Assembly: GCA_025352865.1 (NCBI GenBank)
Contig: JANXSB010000227.1
Span: 1 to 10,493, forward strand
Length of the DNA: 10,493 bases
Direction: 5' to 3'
Origin: Chthoniobacter sp.
GTDB lineage: Bacteria > Verrucomicrobiota > Verrucomicrobiia > Chthoniobacterales > Chthoniobacteraceae
Positions 1 to 5,520 of this stretch are shown one piece after another. The notes beneath the pieces were generated by a model, which made no database searches, was not told where the DNA came from, and saw only the letters and a program-made list of their open reading frames with translations. Position 1 is the stretch's first letter. Every line of letters begins with the position of its first letter. The translations under genes were made by a program, and so were the position numbers.

Positions 1-1041
1 GCCGCGGTCAACAACCTCGCGAATCTGCTGCATTATCGCGGACAGAATGCGGAGGCGGAGACGCTGCACCGCGCATGCCTGGAGGCCCGTGAGCGGACGC
101 TCGGGCCGGATCATCCGCACACGCTGGGGAGTTTGAACAACCTCGCGATGGTGCTCGCCGCGCGCAGCGATTTTGCGGCGGCGGAGGCGCTCTACCGCCG
201 CGCTTGGGTGACGATGCAGCGCGTGTCCGGGCCGGAGAATCCCGACACGCTTTCGATGCTCAACAATCTCGCCGACGTGCTTTCGGACATGGGCGATTAC
301 GCGGCGGCGGAACCGCTCTACCACCAGCTCTTGAATGCGCTCCAGCGCACGCTCGGGCGCGAGCATCCGGCGACCCTTGCGGGCGAAGGCAACCTCGCCA
401 ATCTGCTTTTGCGCAAAGGCGACCTCATCGCCGCCGGCGCGATTTATCAGCGCTGCCTCGAAACGCGCGAACGCGTGCAGGGCGCGGAGCATCCCGAGAC
501 GCTCCTCGCGCTCAGCAACAGCGCCGCTTTCCACATGGAGGCGGGCCACTACTCCGAGGCGGAAACGCAGTACCGCCGCTGCCTCGCGAGCCGGCAGAAA
601 GTCCTCGGCCCTGATCATCCGCAGACCCTCGACACGATGCAAAATCTCGCCCGCGCCTTGCGCAAACGTCGCGCGTTTCCCGAAGCGGAAACTACCGCCC
701 GCGCGGCGCTCGCCGACTTCACCCGAGTCCTCGGCCCCACGCATCCCGACACGTACGACGGCATGGCCACGCTCGCCGATGTCCTCCGCGACAAAGGCGA
801 CACCGCCGCCGCTGCGACGCTCTATGAAAACGCGCTCGCCGGTCTGCGCGAATCGCCCGGCGCCACGCACCCGACGACCCTGGGCGTGATCTACGAGTTT
901 TCGCTCCTGCGGAAAAACCAGCGGCAGCTCGCGGACGCGCGTCGGCTCGGCGCGGAGTTGCTCGCTGGTGCCCGCCTCTCGCTGCCGAAGGGTCATCCCG
1001 ATCGCGTGAAATACGAACGCCACGTCGAGTCGCTGCGGTGA
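1..1041 (+). CDS. Tetratricopeptide-repeat protein, C-terminal part (5' truncated)
   Basis: The frame is open from base 1 and ends with TGA at 1039-1041; the start lies outside the window. The 346 visible residues are almost entirely eight tandem units of 42 residues (126 bases). Each unit follows the kinesin-light-chain-like TPR pattern: Asn-Leu-Ala at the beginning, an Ala-Glu pair before a Tyr/Leu in the middle, and Gly-x-x-His-Pro-x-Thr-Leu at the end (GPDHPHTL, GREHPATL, GPDHPQTL). The last unit is degenerate and leads straight to the C-terminus. Such arrays are protein-interaction scaffolds. In related bacteria they often form the C-terminal half of Ser/Thr protein kinases or signalling proteins, but nothing here shows what the N-terminus is. 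There is no signal peptide or membrane segment in the visible part. The DUF6504-like gene follows after 16 bases and may be co-transcribed. Confidence 0.9.
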   Translation, partial: AAVNNLANLLHYRGQNAEAETLHRACLEARERTLGPDHPHTLGSLNNLAMVLAARSDFAAAEALYRRAWVTMQRVSGPENPDTLSMLNNLADVLSDMGDYAAAEPLYHQLLNALQRTLGREHPATLAGEGNLANLLLRKGDLIAAGAIYQRCLETRERVQGAEHPETLLALSNSAAFHMEAGHYSEAETQYRRCLASRQKVLGPDHPQTLDTMQNLARALRKRRAFPEAETTARAALADFTRVLGPTHPDTYDGMATLADVLRDKGDTAAAATLYENALAGLRESPGATHPTTLGVIYEFSLLRKNQRQLADARRLGAELLAGARLSLPKGHPDRVKYERHVESLR

Positions 1042-1057
1042 AGCGTTTTTTGCAACC

Positions 1058-1366
1058 ATGCCGACCATTTTCATCAGCGAACCGCTCACGCCCGAAGCCA
1101 GCTTTGATCCGCTGGCGATGTCGCGTGGCGAGCCCGGCCTCCCGGCGAAATTCCGCTGGCGCGAACGCGAGCTGGCCGTCGCTGAAGTGCTGGAAACCTG
1201 GCGGGATTACGGCGACTGCAAACACGGCAGCGGCGAGCGATACCTCCGGAAACACTGCTTCCGCATCCGCACCGCCGACGGCCTCGTGCTCCGCATTTAC
1301 TTCCAGCGGACCTTTGGCCGCTCGCGGCCCGCGGCCCGCTGGTGGCTTCACAGCATGGGGGAATAG
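1058..1366 (+). CDS. DUF6504-like small protein
   Basis: 102 residues, ATG at 1058, TAG at 1364-1366. The N-terminal FISEPLTPEA, the central FRWRERELAVAEVLETWRDY and the later FRIRTADGLVLRIYF, followed by a Trp-rich end (RWWL), match my memory of the DUF6504 family of short cytoplasmic proteins of unknown function. That family has a small beta-rich fold starting 'FISEPI' and ending in 'YYRVRTEDGxxFEIYFDR...WxL'. No signal peptide or membrane helix is present. The gene begins 16 bases after the TPR gene with no visible terminator between, so it may be read from the same transcript. No clear Shine-Dalgarno sequence precedes the ATG. The family name is from recall; that it is a real gene is well supported by its fit between neighbours and its composition. 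Confidence 0.75.
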   Translation: MPTIFISEPLTPEASFDPLAMSRGEPGLPAKFRWRERELAVAEVLETWRDYGDCKHGSGERYLRKHCFRIRTADGLVLRIYFQRTFGRSRPAARWWLHSMGE

Positions 1367-1515
1367 TGTTCGGGTTGCGGGGCAGAGGTGGCATTCGTGC
1401 GGCTCTGAAATTTCCTTATTTACGCGCGGAGGGAAAAACGTATTCTCCCGCCGTTCTTCGTTCCGCTGCCTTGGTGCCGGAGCATTCCCCGGGGCAAAAG
1501 CATCGCCAACACACT

Positions 1516-1818
1516 ATGGGAAAAAAAACCACCATCGCCAAACCGGCCGCTCCGGCCAAACGTGCCGCCGAGCCATCGGCAACGAACCAGCCTGCCGCGC
1601 AGAAAAAGACCGCCACGCGCGCGAAAATACTTCCGCCGAAAGCGCCGGGTTTCACCACGGACGACGTTGCGCTGCGCGCTTACTTCATCGCCGAAAAGCG
1701 CCGCCAGAATGGATTGCCGGGTGATGAGGCGCAGGACTGGCTGGAGGCTGAAAGGCAGCTTCTTGCCGGGAGCAAGCCGCCAAAAAGGGCGCGCGGGGCG
1801 AAGGCTTCGGCGAATTGA
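1516..1818 (+). CDS. DUF2934-like small basic protein
   Basis: 100 residues from ATG at 1516 to TGA at 1816-1818. The frame stays open upstream to 1342, but the ATG at 1516 is preferred: it begins a Lys/Ala/Pro-rich tail (MGKKTTIAKP), and the upstream part overlaps the end of the DUF6504 gene. Residues 1-45 are basic and low-complexity. Residues 52-83 carry ALRAYFIAEKRRQNG and DEAQDWLEAERQLL, the pattern of DUF2934 ('RAYxxxxxRG...G.xxxDWLxAErEL'), a small helical domain of unknown function. The C-terminus is again basic. The composition suggests nucleic-acid binding, but that is inference. The 149 bases before it contain an A+T-richer patch (about 1407-1422) and a TATTCT at 1441 but no convincing -35 element, so the promoter is unassigned. 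Confidence 0.75.
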   Translation: MGKKTTIAKPAAPAKRAAEPSATNQPAAQKKTATRAKILPPKAPGFTTDDVALRAYFIAEKRRQNGLPGDEAQDWLEAERQLLAGSKPPKRARGAKASAN

Positions 1819-1839
1819 AAATTTCCGGCGAACCTTCCC

Positions 1840-2091
1840 GTGGCTGAATCTCCCGATGGCTGTCAGGCGCTCGCCGACGCGCTGAAAAAACGTCGCGCGC
1901 TGGTCGCCGACCGGGCATTTTACCAGCGCGATCCCGCGGCGCATCTGGCGGAACTCCGGGAGGTTTCCGGGAGAATCACGGCGCTCGCCGCGCAGCTTCT
2001 GCCGCCCGTCGATCCGCAACTCGCGCATTATCTCCAGCGGTGCAGTTTCGACAAGGCGCTCGCTTTTCTCGAAGCGGGCCGTCGGGTTTAG
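1840..2091 (+). CDS. Hypothetical 83-residue protein
   Basis: The start is GTG at 1840. The frame has a stop at 1816-1818 (the TGA of the preceding gene) and no other usual start codon between, so the start is constrained. TAG ends it at 2089-2091. The protein is mostly helical in appearance: residues 8-50 are rich in Ala, Arg, Leu and Glu with heptad-like spacing, then a Pro-Pro break (LLPPVDPQL) and a final helix (KALAFLEAG). There is no signal peptide, membrane segment or motif I recognise. It lies 21 bases after the DUF2934-like gene on the same strand. Its stop overlaps the stop of the convergent miaA. I judge it real from its position, constrained start and sensible composition, but I cannot name a family. 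Confidence 0.6.
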   Translation: MAESPDGCQALADALKKRRALVADRAFYQRDPAAHLAELREVSGRITALAAQLLPPVDPQLAHYLQRCSFDKALAFLEAGRRV

Positions 2092-2993
2092 CCTGCGGCT
2101 TTGCGCGCAAGGGATTCGGCGAATTGGGAGAGATCGCCGACGCTGGCGAGATCGACTTGTGCGAGCGTGGTTTCGCGGCGGAACCAAGTCATCTGACGTT
2201 TGGCGTAGCGGCGGGTGGCGTGTTGGATCGCGGCGAGGCACGCGGCCTGATCAAGTTGCCCGGCGAGGAGCGCGCGGATTTCGCGGAAGCCGAGGGTCTG
2301 GCCTGCGGTGGGGCCGGCCTCTCCAGCGGCGCGGACTTCTTCCATGACGCCGCTGGCGAACATCGCTGCGGTGCGCCGGTCGATGCGCGCGCTGAGAGTT
2401 TTGCGATCGACCGTGAGCACGATGCCGCGGATGGCGTGCGGGGTGCCGGTCCATTGCTCGCGGAAGCTGGAAAATGGACGACCCGTGAGCAGACAGACTT
2501 CCAATGCGCGGATGACGCGACGCGGGTTTTTGAGATCGATCTGCGCGGCTCCGACGGGATCGAGTTCGGCGAGCCGGCGCTGCAAACCGGCGGGCGGCGC
2601 AGCCTCCAATTCCGCGCGCAGTTGCGCATCCGCACCGGGCAGGTCGGCGAGCCCGCGGGTCAGGGCGCGGAGGTAGAGCCCGGTGCCGCCGGTGACGATG
2701 GGCACGCGTCCGCGCGCGTGGATTTCCGCGAGGCGCTGCCGCGCGATGCGGAGGTAATGGGCGACATCGAAAGATTGGGTGAGCGGGATTTCGCCGACGA
2801 GGTGATGAGGCGCGCGGGCGCGCAATTCGCCGGACGGTTGCGCCGTCAGGATTTCGAGTCCGCGATAAATTTGGAACGCATCCGCGCCGACGATCTCACC
2901 GCTGCAACGCTCGGCGACATCCACGGCGATGTCGGATTTTCCCACCGCCGTCGGGCCGGCGATGATGAAAAAGGGGCAGGTGACAGGCGGCAT
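2088..2993 (-). CDS. miaA: tRNA dimethylallyltransferase MiaA
   Basis: 301 residues. The enzyme transfers a dimethylallyl group from DMAPP to N6 of A37 in tRNAs that read codons beginning with U, the first step toward ms2i6A. Visible motifs are the P-loop GPTAVGKS (residues 13-20), the ADAFQIYRGLEI segment (37-48; the usual Asp-Ser pair reads Asp-Ala here), GGTGLYL (102-108), NPRRVIRALEV in the middle, and the conserved C-terminal HATRRYAKRQMTWFRRE. Length is normal for the family. ATG at 2993 is chosen because it places the P-loop near residue 13; an in-frame GTG at 3017 is possible but falls inside a repeat. The start codon sits within overlapping inverted repeats (2975-3031). Only 38 bases separate it from the terminator of the upstream RRM gene, so its promoter must lie in or before that gene. 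Its TAA overlaps the TAG of the convergent small gene. Confidence 0.97.
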   Translation of the reverse strand: MPPVTCPFFIIAGPTAVGKSDIAVDVAERCSGEIVGADAFQIYRGLEILTAQPSGELRARAPHHLVGEIPLTQSFDVAHYLRIARQRLAEIHARGRVPIVTGGTGLYLRALTRGLADLPGADAQLRAELEAAPPAGLQRRLAELDPVGAAQIDLKNPRRVIRALEVCLLTGRPFSSFREQWTGTPHAIRGIVLTVDRKTLSARIDRRTAAMFASGVMEEVRAAGEAGPTAGQTLGFREIRALLAGQLDQAACLAAIQHATRRYAKRQMTWFRRETTLAQVDLASVGDLSQFAESLARKAAG

Positions 2994-3031
2994 GCGGCCC
3001 CACTTGTCACCTGCCACCTGCCGCCTGTCAC
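2975..3031. repeat. Competing inverted repeats over the miaA start codon
   Basis: Two inverted repeats share bases. Repeat A is a perfect 13-base match of 2980-2992 with 3019-3031 (GTGACAGGCGGCA and its complement). Repeat B is a perfect 10-base match of 2975-2984 with 3006-3015 (GGCAGGTGAC and its complement). Because 2980-2984 is used by both, the miaA mRNA could form one stem or the other but not both. Stem A takes up the last two bases of the ATG start codon (2991-2993). The units look like short variants of CACCTGTCAC/CACCTGCC words, which suggests a dispersed simple-sequence element that has run into the beginning of the gene (MPPVTCP is encoded by it). The repeats are seen directly; any regulatory role is inference. 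Confidence 0.8.
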
Positions 3032-3065
3032 AAAAAAAGAGGCCCGCCGTTGCCAGCGGGCCTCT
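3032..3065 (-). terminator. Rho-independent terminator of the RRM gene
   Basis: On the minus strand a 10-base-pair stem (AGAGGCCCGC / GCGGGCCTCT, 3038-3047 with 3056-3065) with an 8-base loop is followed by a run of seven T (3032-3038 complement). It begins 18 bases after the stop of the RRM gene. The T run lies only on this side, so it acts on minus-strand transcripts. Confidence 0.9.
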
Positions 3066-3083
3066 CGAATTTTCCGGGCGCGT

Positions 3084-3632
3084 TCAGCCGCGATAGTTGG
3101 TTTCGCGCTCGCCGGTCTTGGCTCCGTTGACGACGAGTTTGCGGCCCATGAAAGGCTTGTCGTGCAGTTCGGTGACAGCGCGTTTGGCTTCATCCACGGT
3201 GGCCATCATCACGAAGCCAAAGCCCTTCGATTTGTCCGTGTCCTTGTGGGTCACGATTTCGGCGCTCTGGACTTTGCCGACGCCGTTGAAGAGTTCGTGC
3301 AGGTCGTTCTCCGTGGTGTCGTAGCTGAGGTTGCCGATGTAGAGCTTCGGCGAAGTGACCTCGACGGTTTCGGGTGGGCGCGCGGTGCGCGGTTCCGGGC
3401 GTCCGTTGGAGTTGGGATACGCGGGATACGCCGGGCGCGCGGCTGCGGGTTTGGCGTCGGATTTGAAAAAGCCGACGAGCTTTTGCCAGAAGGATTTCTT
3501 GGCGGGCGGACGCTGCGGGGCGCGCGCTTCGTTACGGTCGTTGCGGTCGCCGTTGGAGCGCGAGGAGGAGCGGCGCGGGCCGCGTCCCTGGCGGCGGCCA
3601 TTGCCGCCGCCGCGGGAGTCTTGGGATCTCAT
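3084..3632 (-). CDS. RRM-domain RNA-binding protein
   Basis: 182 residues from ATG at 3632. A single RNA-recognition motif spans about residues 96-174, with RNP2 LYIGNL (97-102) and RNP1 KGFGFVMM (136-143) carrying the aromatic residues that stack on RNA bases. Before it lies a basic Arg/Gly/Ser-rich tail (1-45), a short amphipathic stretch KKSFWQKLVGFFK (45-57), and a Pro/Ala-rich linker. Bacterial single-RRM proteins of this type are small cytoplasmic RNA binders, some of them cold-induced; targets here are unknown. The frame is open upstream to 3854. I chose 3632 because the upstream 74 codons look like untranslated leader and the first residues (MRSQDSRGGG) fit a typical disordered tail. 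No clear Shine-Dalgarno sequence is seen. It has its own terminator, and miaA follows downstream on the same strand. Confidence 0.9.
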   Translation of the reverse strand: MRSQDSRGGGNGRRQGRGPRRSSSRSNGDRNDRNEARAPQRPPAKKSFWQKLVGFFKSDAKPAAARPAYPAYPNSNGRPEPRTARPPETVEVTSPKLYIGNLSYDTTENDLHELFNGVGKVQSAEIVTHKDTDKSKGFGFVMMATVDEAKRAVTELHDKPFMGRKLVVNGAKTGERETNYRG

Positions 3633-4035
3633 GTTTGGGATTTCTATTTCGAGGCGTTGTGGTGCCCGGAAAGCGCACGCGAGGTGCACACTCCGTCGCG
3701 TCTCGCCGGGCGCTCGTGCGGACAGGAGCGCGGGAACGGGAGACCGGCGGAAAACTTTGCCGGGGGATGTCGGGGTGAACCGCTGGGAGAAGCGTCCGTC
3801 CGTGCCGCCCGGTGCGCGACGAAACAGGTCGTCGCCAAGCCGGGAGAGCGTCACCGGGGAGGAGAAGGAGGGAAAAATTTCTGCTCATCCGACGGTGAAT
3901 TGCTGAGGAAAAAAGCACGCGCACTGCGCCCTTGGTTTCCCAACATCCGGCGGTGAGGTAAGCGACCTTGGCGGCTCCGGCAAGGGGAAACTCGCCGGGG
4001 CGTAGCCATTTCGGAAAAACGCGGAGCGAAGACAC
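3633..4035. other. Gene-free region upstream of the RRM gene
   Basis: About 400 bases lie between the start of the RRM gene and the terminator of the rpsR operon, without a gene I can support. No tRNA-like arm or strong palindrome is visible. Read on the minus strand, it holds a pyrimidine-rich tract near 3862-3890 and T runs near 3911-3916 and 3881-3885. The part from 3633 to 3854 is an open extension of the RRM frame without recognisable protein features. It probably contains the promoter and a long leader of the RRM gene; I could not pick a promoter with confidence. Confidence 0.4.
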
Positions 4036-4070
4036 AAAAAAAAGGACGCGCCGGATGGCGCGTCCTTTTT
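4036..4070 (-). terminator. Rho-independent terminator after rpsR
   Basis: A perfect G+C-rich stem (GGACGCGCC, 4044-4052, with 4057-4065) has a four-base loop GGAT and is extended by five A-T pairs. On the minus strand it ends in eight T (4036-4043 complement). It starts 25 bases after the rpsR stop and closes the dksA-like/rpmG/rpsR group. The five T on the other side would make it weakly bidirectional, but no plus-strand gene runs into it. Confidence 0.92.
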
Positions 4071-4095
4071 GAAAAGACAGTTCCGTGTTTCGGGA

Positions 4096-4335
4096 TCAGC
4101 GCATGAGCAGCACGGCGCGGGCGCGCTTGATTTCGCGGGTGATCTTGCGGTGAAAGTGCGCGGGCATGCCGGTGAGGCGGCGGGCGAGGATCTTGCCGCT
4201 CTCGGTGACGAAGCGTTTCAGGATGTCGGGGTTTTTGTAGTCGAGGGCATCGAGGGCGATGTCGATGCGGCGGCGCGGCATCGAGCGGTTGGCCTTGCGG
4301 AAGTTGGTGCGGCGTTGCGGTGTTTTGGGCTGCAT
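4096..4335 (-). CDS. rpsR: 30S ribosomal protein S18
   Basis: 79 residues, ATG at 4335, TGA at 4096-4098. The core IDIALDALDYKNPDILKRFV, followed by TESGKILARRLTGMPAH and KITREIKRARAVLLM, is the S18 signature (DYKD...L..F..E.GKI..RR.TG....HQR...AIKRAR). S18 binds the platform of the small subunit next to S6. In many bacteria rpsR lies between rpsF/ssb and rplI; here it follows rpmG and a dksA-like gene instead. The start codon comes four bases after a long A+T-rich palindrome (4340-4410), and no Shine-Dalgarno sequence is visible, so the palindrome occupies the place where one would be expected. A strong terminator follows. Confidence 0.96.
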   Translation of the reverse strand: MQPKTPQRRTNFRKANRSMPRRRIDIALDALDYKNPDILKRFVTESGKILARRLTGMPAHFHRKITREIKRARAVLLMR

Positions 4336-4339
4336 AATG

Positions 4340-4410
4340 GAATGATGAATTTCGAATTCTGAATTTTGAATGAACCTGAATTCAACATTCAGAATTCATC
4401 ATTCAAAATT
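4340..4410. repeat. A+T-rich long palindrome between rpmG and rpsR
   Basis: This 71-base element fills almost the whole rpmG-rpsR gap and is far richer in A+T than its surroundings. The right arm 4387-4404 (18 bases) pairs with 4340-4351 plus 4359-4364, leaving a seven-base bulge (4352-4358) in the left arm. An inner stem TTGAAT (4367-4372) pairs with ATTCAA (4380-4385). A second pairing is also possible: 4362-4371 with 4401-4410 (AATTTTGAAT and its complement). The element is built from recurring words such as GAATTC, TTGAAT and GATGAAT. This resembles a dispersed intergenic repeat rather than a terminator, since no T run follows on the minus strand. The pairings are seen directly; the dispersed nature is inference. 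Confidence 0.8.
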
Positions 4411-4418
4411 GCTTTGGG

Positions 4419-4592
4419 TTACTTGGTTTCGCGGTGAAGCGTGTGCCGCTTCAGGTTGGGATTGTATTTCTTTTTTTCGAGCCGGTTCGGGGTGTTCGGG
4501 CTCTTCTTGTTGCGCGTGGAGATGTAGCGCGAGGCGGGCTTGCCTTCGGCTTTTGCCTCCGTGCATTCGAGGATGATGAAATCGCGGGCCAT
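4419..4592 (-). CDS. rpmG: 50S ribosomal protein L33
   Basis: 57 residues, read on the minus strand from ATG at 4592 to TAA at 4419-4421. It begins MARDFIILECTEA and continues with RYISTRNKKSPNTPNRLEKK and KYNPNLKRHTLHRETK, matching L33 ('Y.T.KNKR..P.RLELKKY.P..RRH...KE.K'). Only one Cys is present, so this is the zinc-free (C-minus) form, without the two Cys pairs of the zinc-ribbon type. It starts six bases after the stop of the dksA-like gene, and its Shine-Dalgarno sequence lies inside the last codons of that gene, indicating a shared transcript and probably coupled translation. Confidence 0.95.
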   Translation of the reverse strand: MARDFIILECTEAKAEGKPASRYISTRNKKSPNTPNRLEKKKYNPNLKRHTLHRETK

Positions 4593-4598
4593 ATTTGT

Positions 4599-5363
4599 TT
4601 ATTCCTTGGTATCGCTGACCGGTTCTTCTTCTTCATCTTTTTCTCCGGGTTCTTCGTCGGTCAGGCCGAAGAGGGAGGTGACAGGGACGCGGGCGCGGGA
4701 AACTTTGCCCATTTTTTCAATCTGCGACTGGCACTCGACGGTGAGGCGCGCAAAGGGGAGGGCTTCGAGCCGGGCGTGGGCGATGGTTTTGCCGCTCATC
4801 TCGCAAACGCCGTAGGTGCCGTTTTCGAGGCGCTTGAGCGCTTCCTCGATTTCATAAAGCGCATCCTGCTCCTGCGAGAGGAGGCTGAGCGCGAAGTCGC
4901 GGTCGTAGGCATCGCTGCCGGCGTCGGCCTGGTGCATGCCAAAGGCGCTCGCTTCGCTGCCCTCGGCGCGTGCGCGGAGGTTGTCTTTGGCGACGCCCGC
5001 CATGGCATCGAGCAGCGAGTCGCGGAGCTGGAGCAGGCGGTCTTTTTGCTTCAGCAGGAAAGGCGTGAGCTTGACCTTGACCTTCGGGGCCGCGGGCTTC
5101 GGGGGAGTCGCGCCGTTGGTGCCTTTATGCGGAGCCGCGGCTTTGGCCGGGGCGGGTTTTGTGGCGCTTTTGGTTTTAAGTTTAACTTTCAAAGGGGTGC
5201 GGGTCTTGGCGGTTTTGACCGCCGCTTTCACGGCCTTGGCCGCGGGCTTGCTTGCCTTCTTCACCGGCTTGCTCACCTTCACGATCTTGGCGTTTTTCGC
5301 CTTTTTCGCAGGTGCGGGCTTTTTCGGTTTGGCGGCTTTCTTCGCGGGTTTGGGCTTGGCCAT
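4599..5363 (-). CDS. TraR/DksA-family protein with histone-H1-like N-terminal tail
   Basis: 254 residues, ATG at 5363. Residues 1-98 are a Lys/Ala/Pro-rich tail (MAKPKPAKKAAKPKKPAPAK and similar), like histone H1 C-terminal tails and presumably disordered and DNA- or RNA-binding. Residues about 99-230 form the DksA/TraR domain: a long helical pair containing DAYDRDFALSLLSQEQDALY, then the short zinc-finger-like element TYGVCEMSGKTIAHARLEA...ARLTVECQ. Of the four classical zinc Cys positions, the first (C187) and fourth (C211) remain; the second and third read Ser190 and Thr208. The C-terminus is very acidic (EEPGEKDEEEEP). DksA-type proteins bind the RNA polymerase secondary channel and tune transcription of stable RNA and ribosomal-protein genes. 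Here the gene heads an operon with rpmG and rpsR. Whether it binds polymerase like DksA is inference from the family. Confidence 0.88.
   Translation of the reverse strand: MAKPKPAKKAAKPKKPAPAKKAKNAKIVKVSKPVKKASKPAAKAVKAAVKTAKTRTPLKVKLKTKSATKPAPAKAAAPHKGTNGATPPKPAAPKVKVKLTPFLLKQKDRLLQLRDSLLDAMAGVAKDNLRARAEGSEASAFGMHQADAGSDAYDRDFALSLLSQEQDALYEIEEALKRLENGTYGVCEMSGKTIAHARLEALPFARLTVECQSQIEKMGKVSRARVPVTSLFGLTDEEPGEKDEEEEPVSDTKE
4602..4607 (-). promoter_or_regulatory. Shine-Dalgarno sequence of rpmG
   Basis: AAGGAA on the minus strand, nine bases before the rpmG ATG, made of the last two sense codons (Lys, Glu) of the dksA-like gene. It is one of the few clear ribosome-binding sites in the window and supports the choice of start for rpmG. 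Confidence 0.7.
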
Positions 5364-5416
5364 AAAAATGCGGGGAGAGAGTCGGTTTCTGGCGTTTCGG
5401 GAAAATTGAGGGGCGT

Positions 5417-5445
5417 TATCTACGAGCTATCGGTATGGGGTGCAA
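5417..5445 (-). promoter_or_regulatory. Possible sigma-70-type promoter of the dksA-like operon
   Basis: On the minus strand TTGCAC (5440-5445) and TAGATA (5417-5422) are separated by 17 bases, with a start site expected near 5410 and a leader of about 45 bases to the ATG at 5363. The hexamers each match the consensus only at three positions, so this is the best candidate in the 157-base gap rather than a secure call. Confidence 0.3.
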
Positions 5446-5520
5446 GGTGAAATACCGCCTTTTTTCGAGGGCTGAGCGGGTCGCAAAAGCCCGTGCCTTT
5501 TCCGCCCAAAAGTCCGCCGC

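Noticed and set aside
719..1351. 210-codon minus-strand frame opposite the TPR gene and the DUF6504-like gene
   Set aside because: It overlaps two supported plus-strand genes and shows no motif.
2040..3956. 638-codon plus-strand open frame over miaA and the RRM gene
   Set aside because: Both minus-strand genes beneath it have clear family motifs. The plus-strand translation shows no domain and depends on codon bias of the opposite strand.
4434..5450. 338-codon plus-strand frame opposite the dksA-like gene and rpmG
   Set aside because: The Gly/Phe/Leu-rich text is the mirror of the Lys/Ala-rich tail on the other strand and has no independent support.
5446..5520. Possible terminator after the permease
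   Set aside because: Only four- to five-base stems with long loops could be drawn. No T run follows a stable hairpin on the minus strand.
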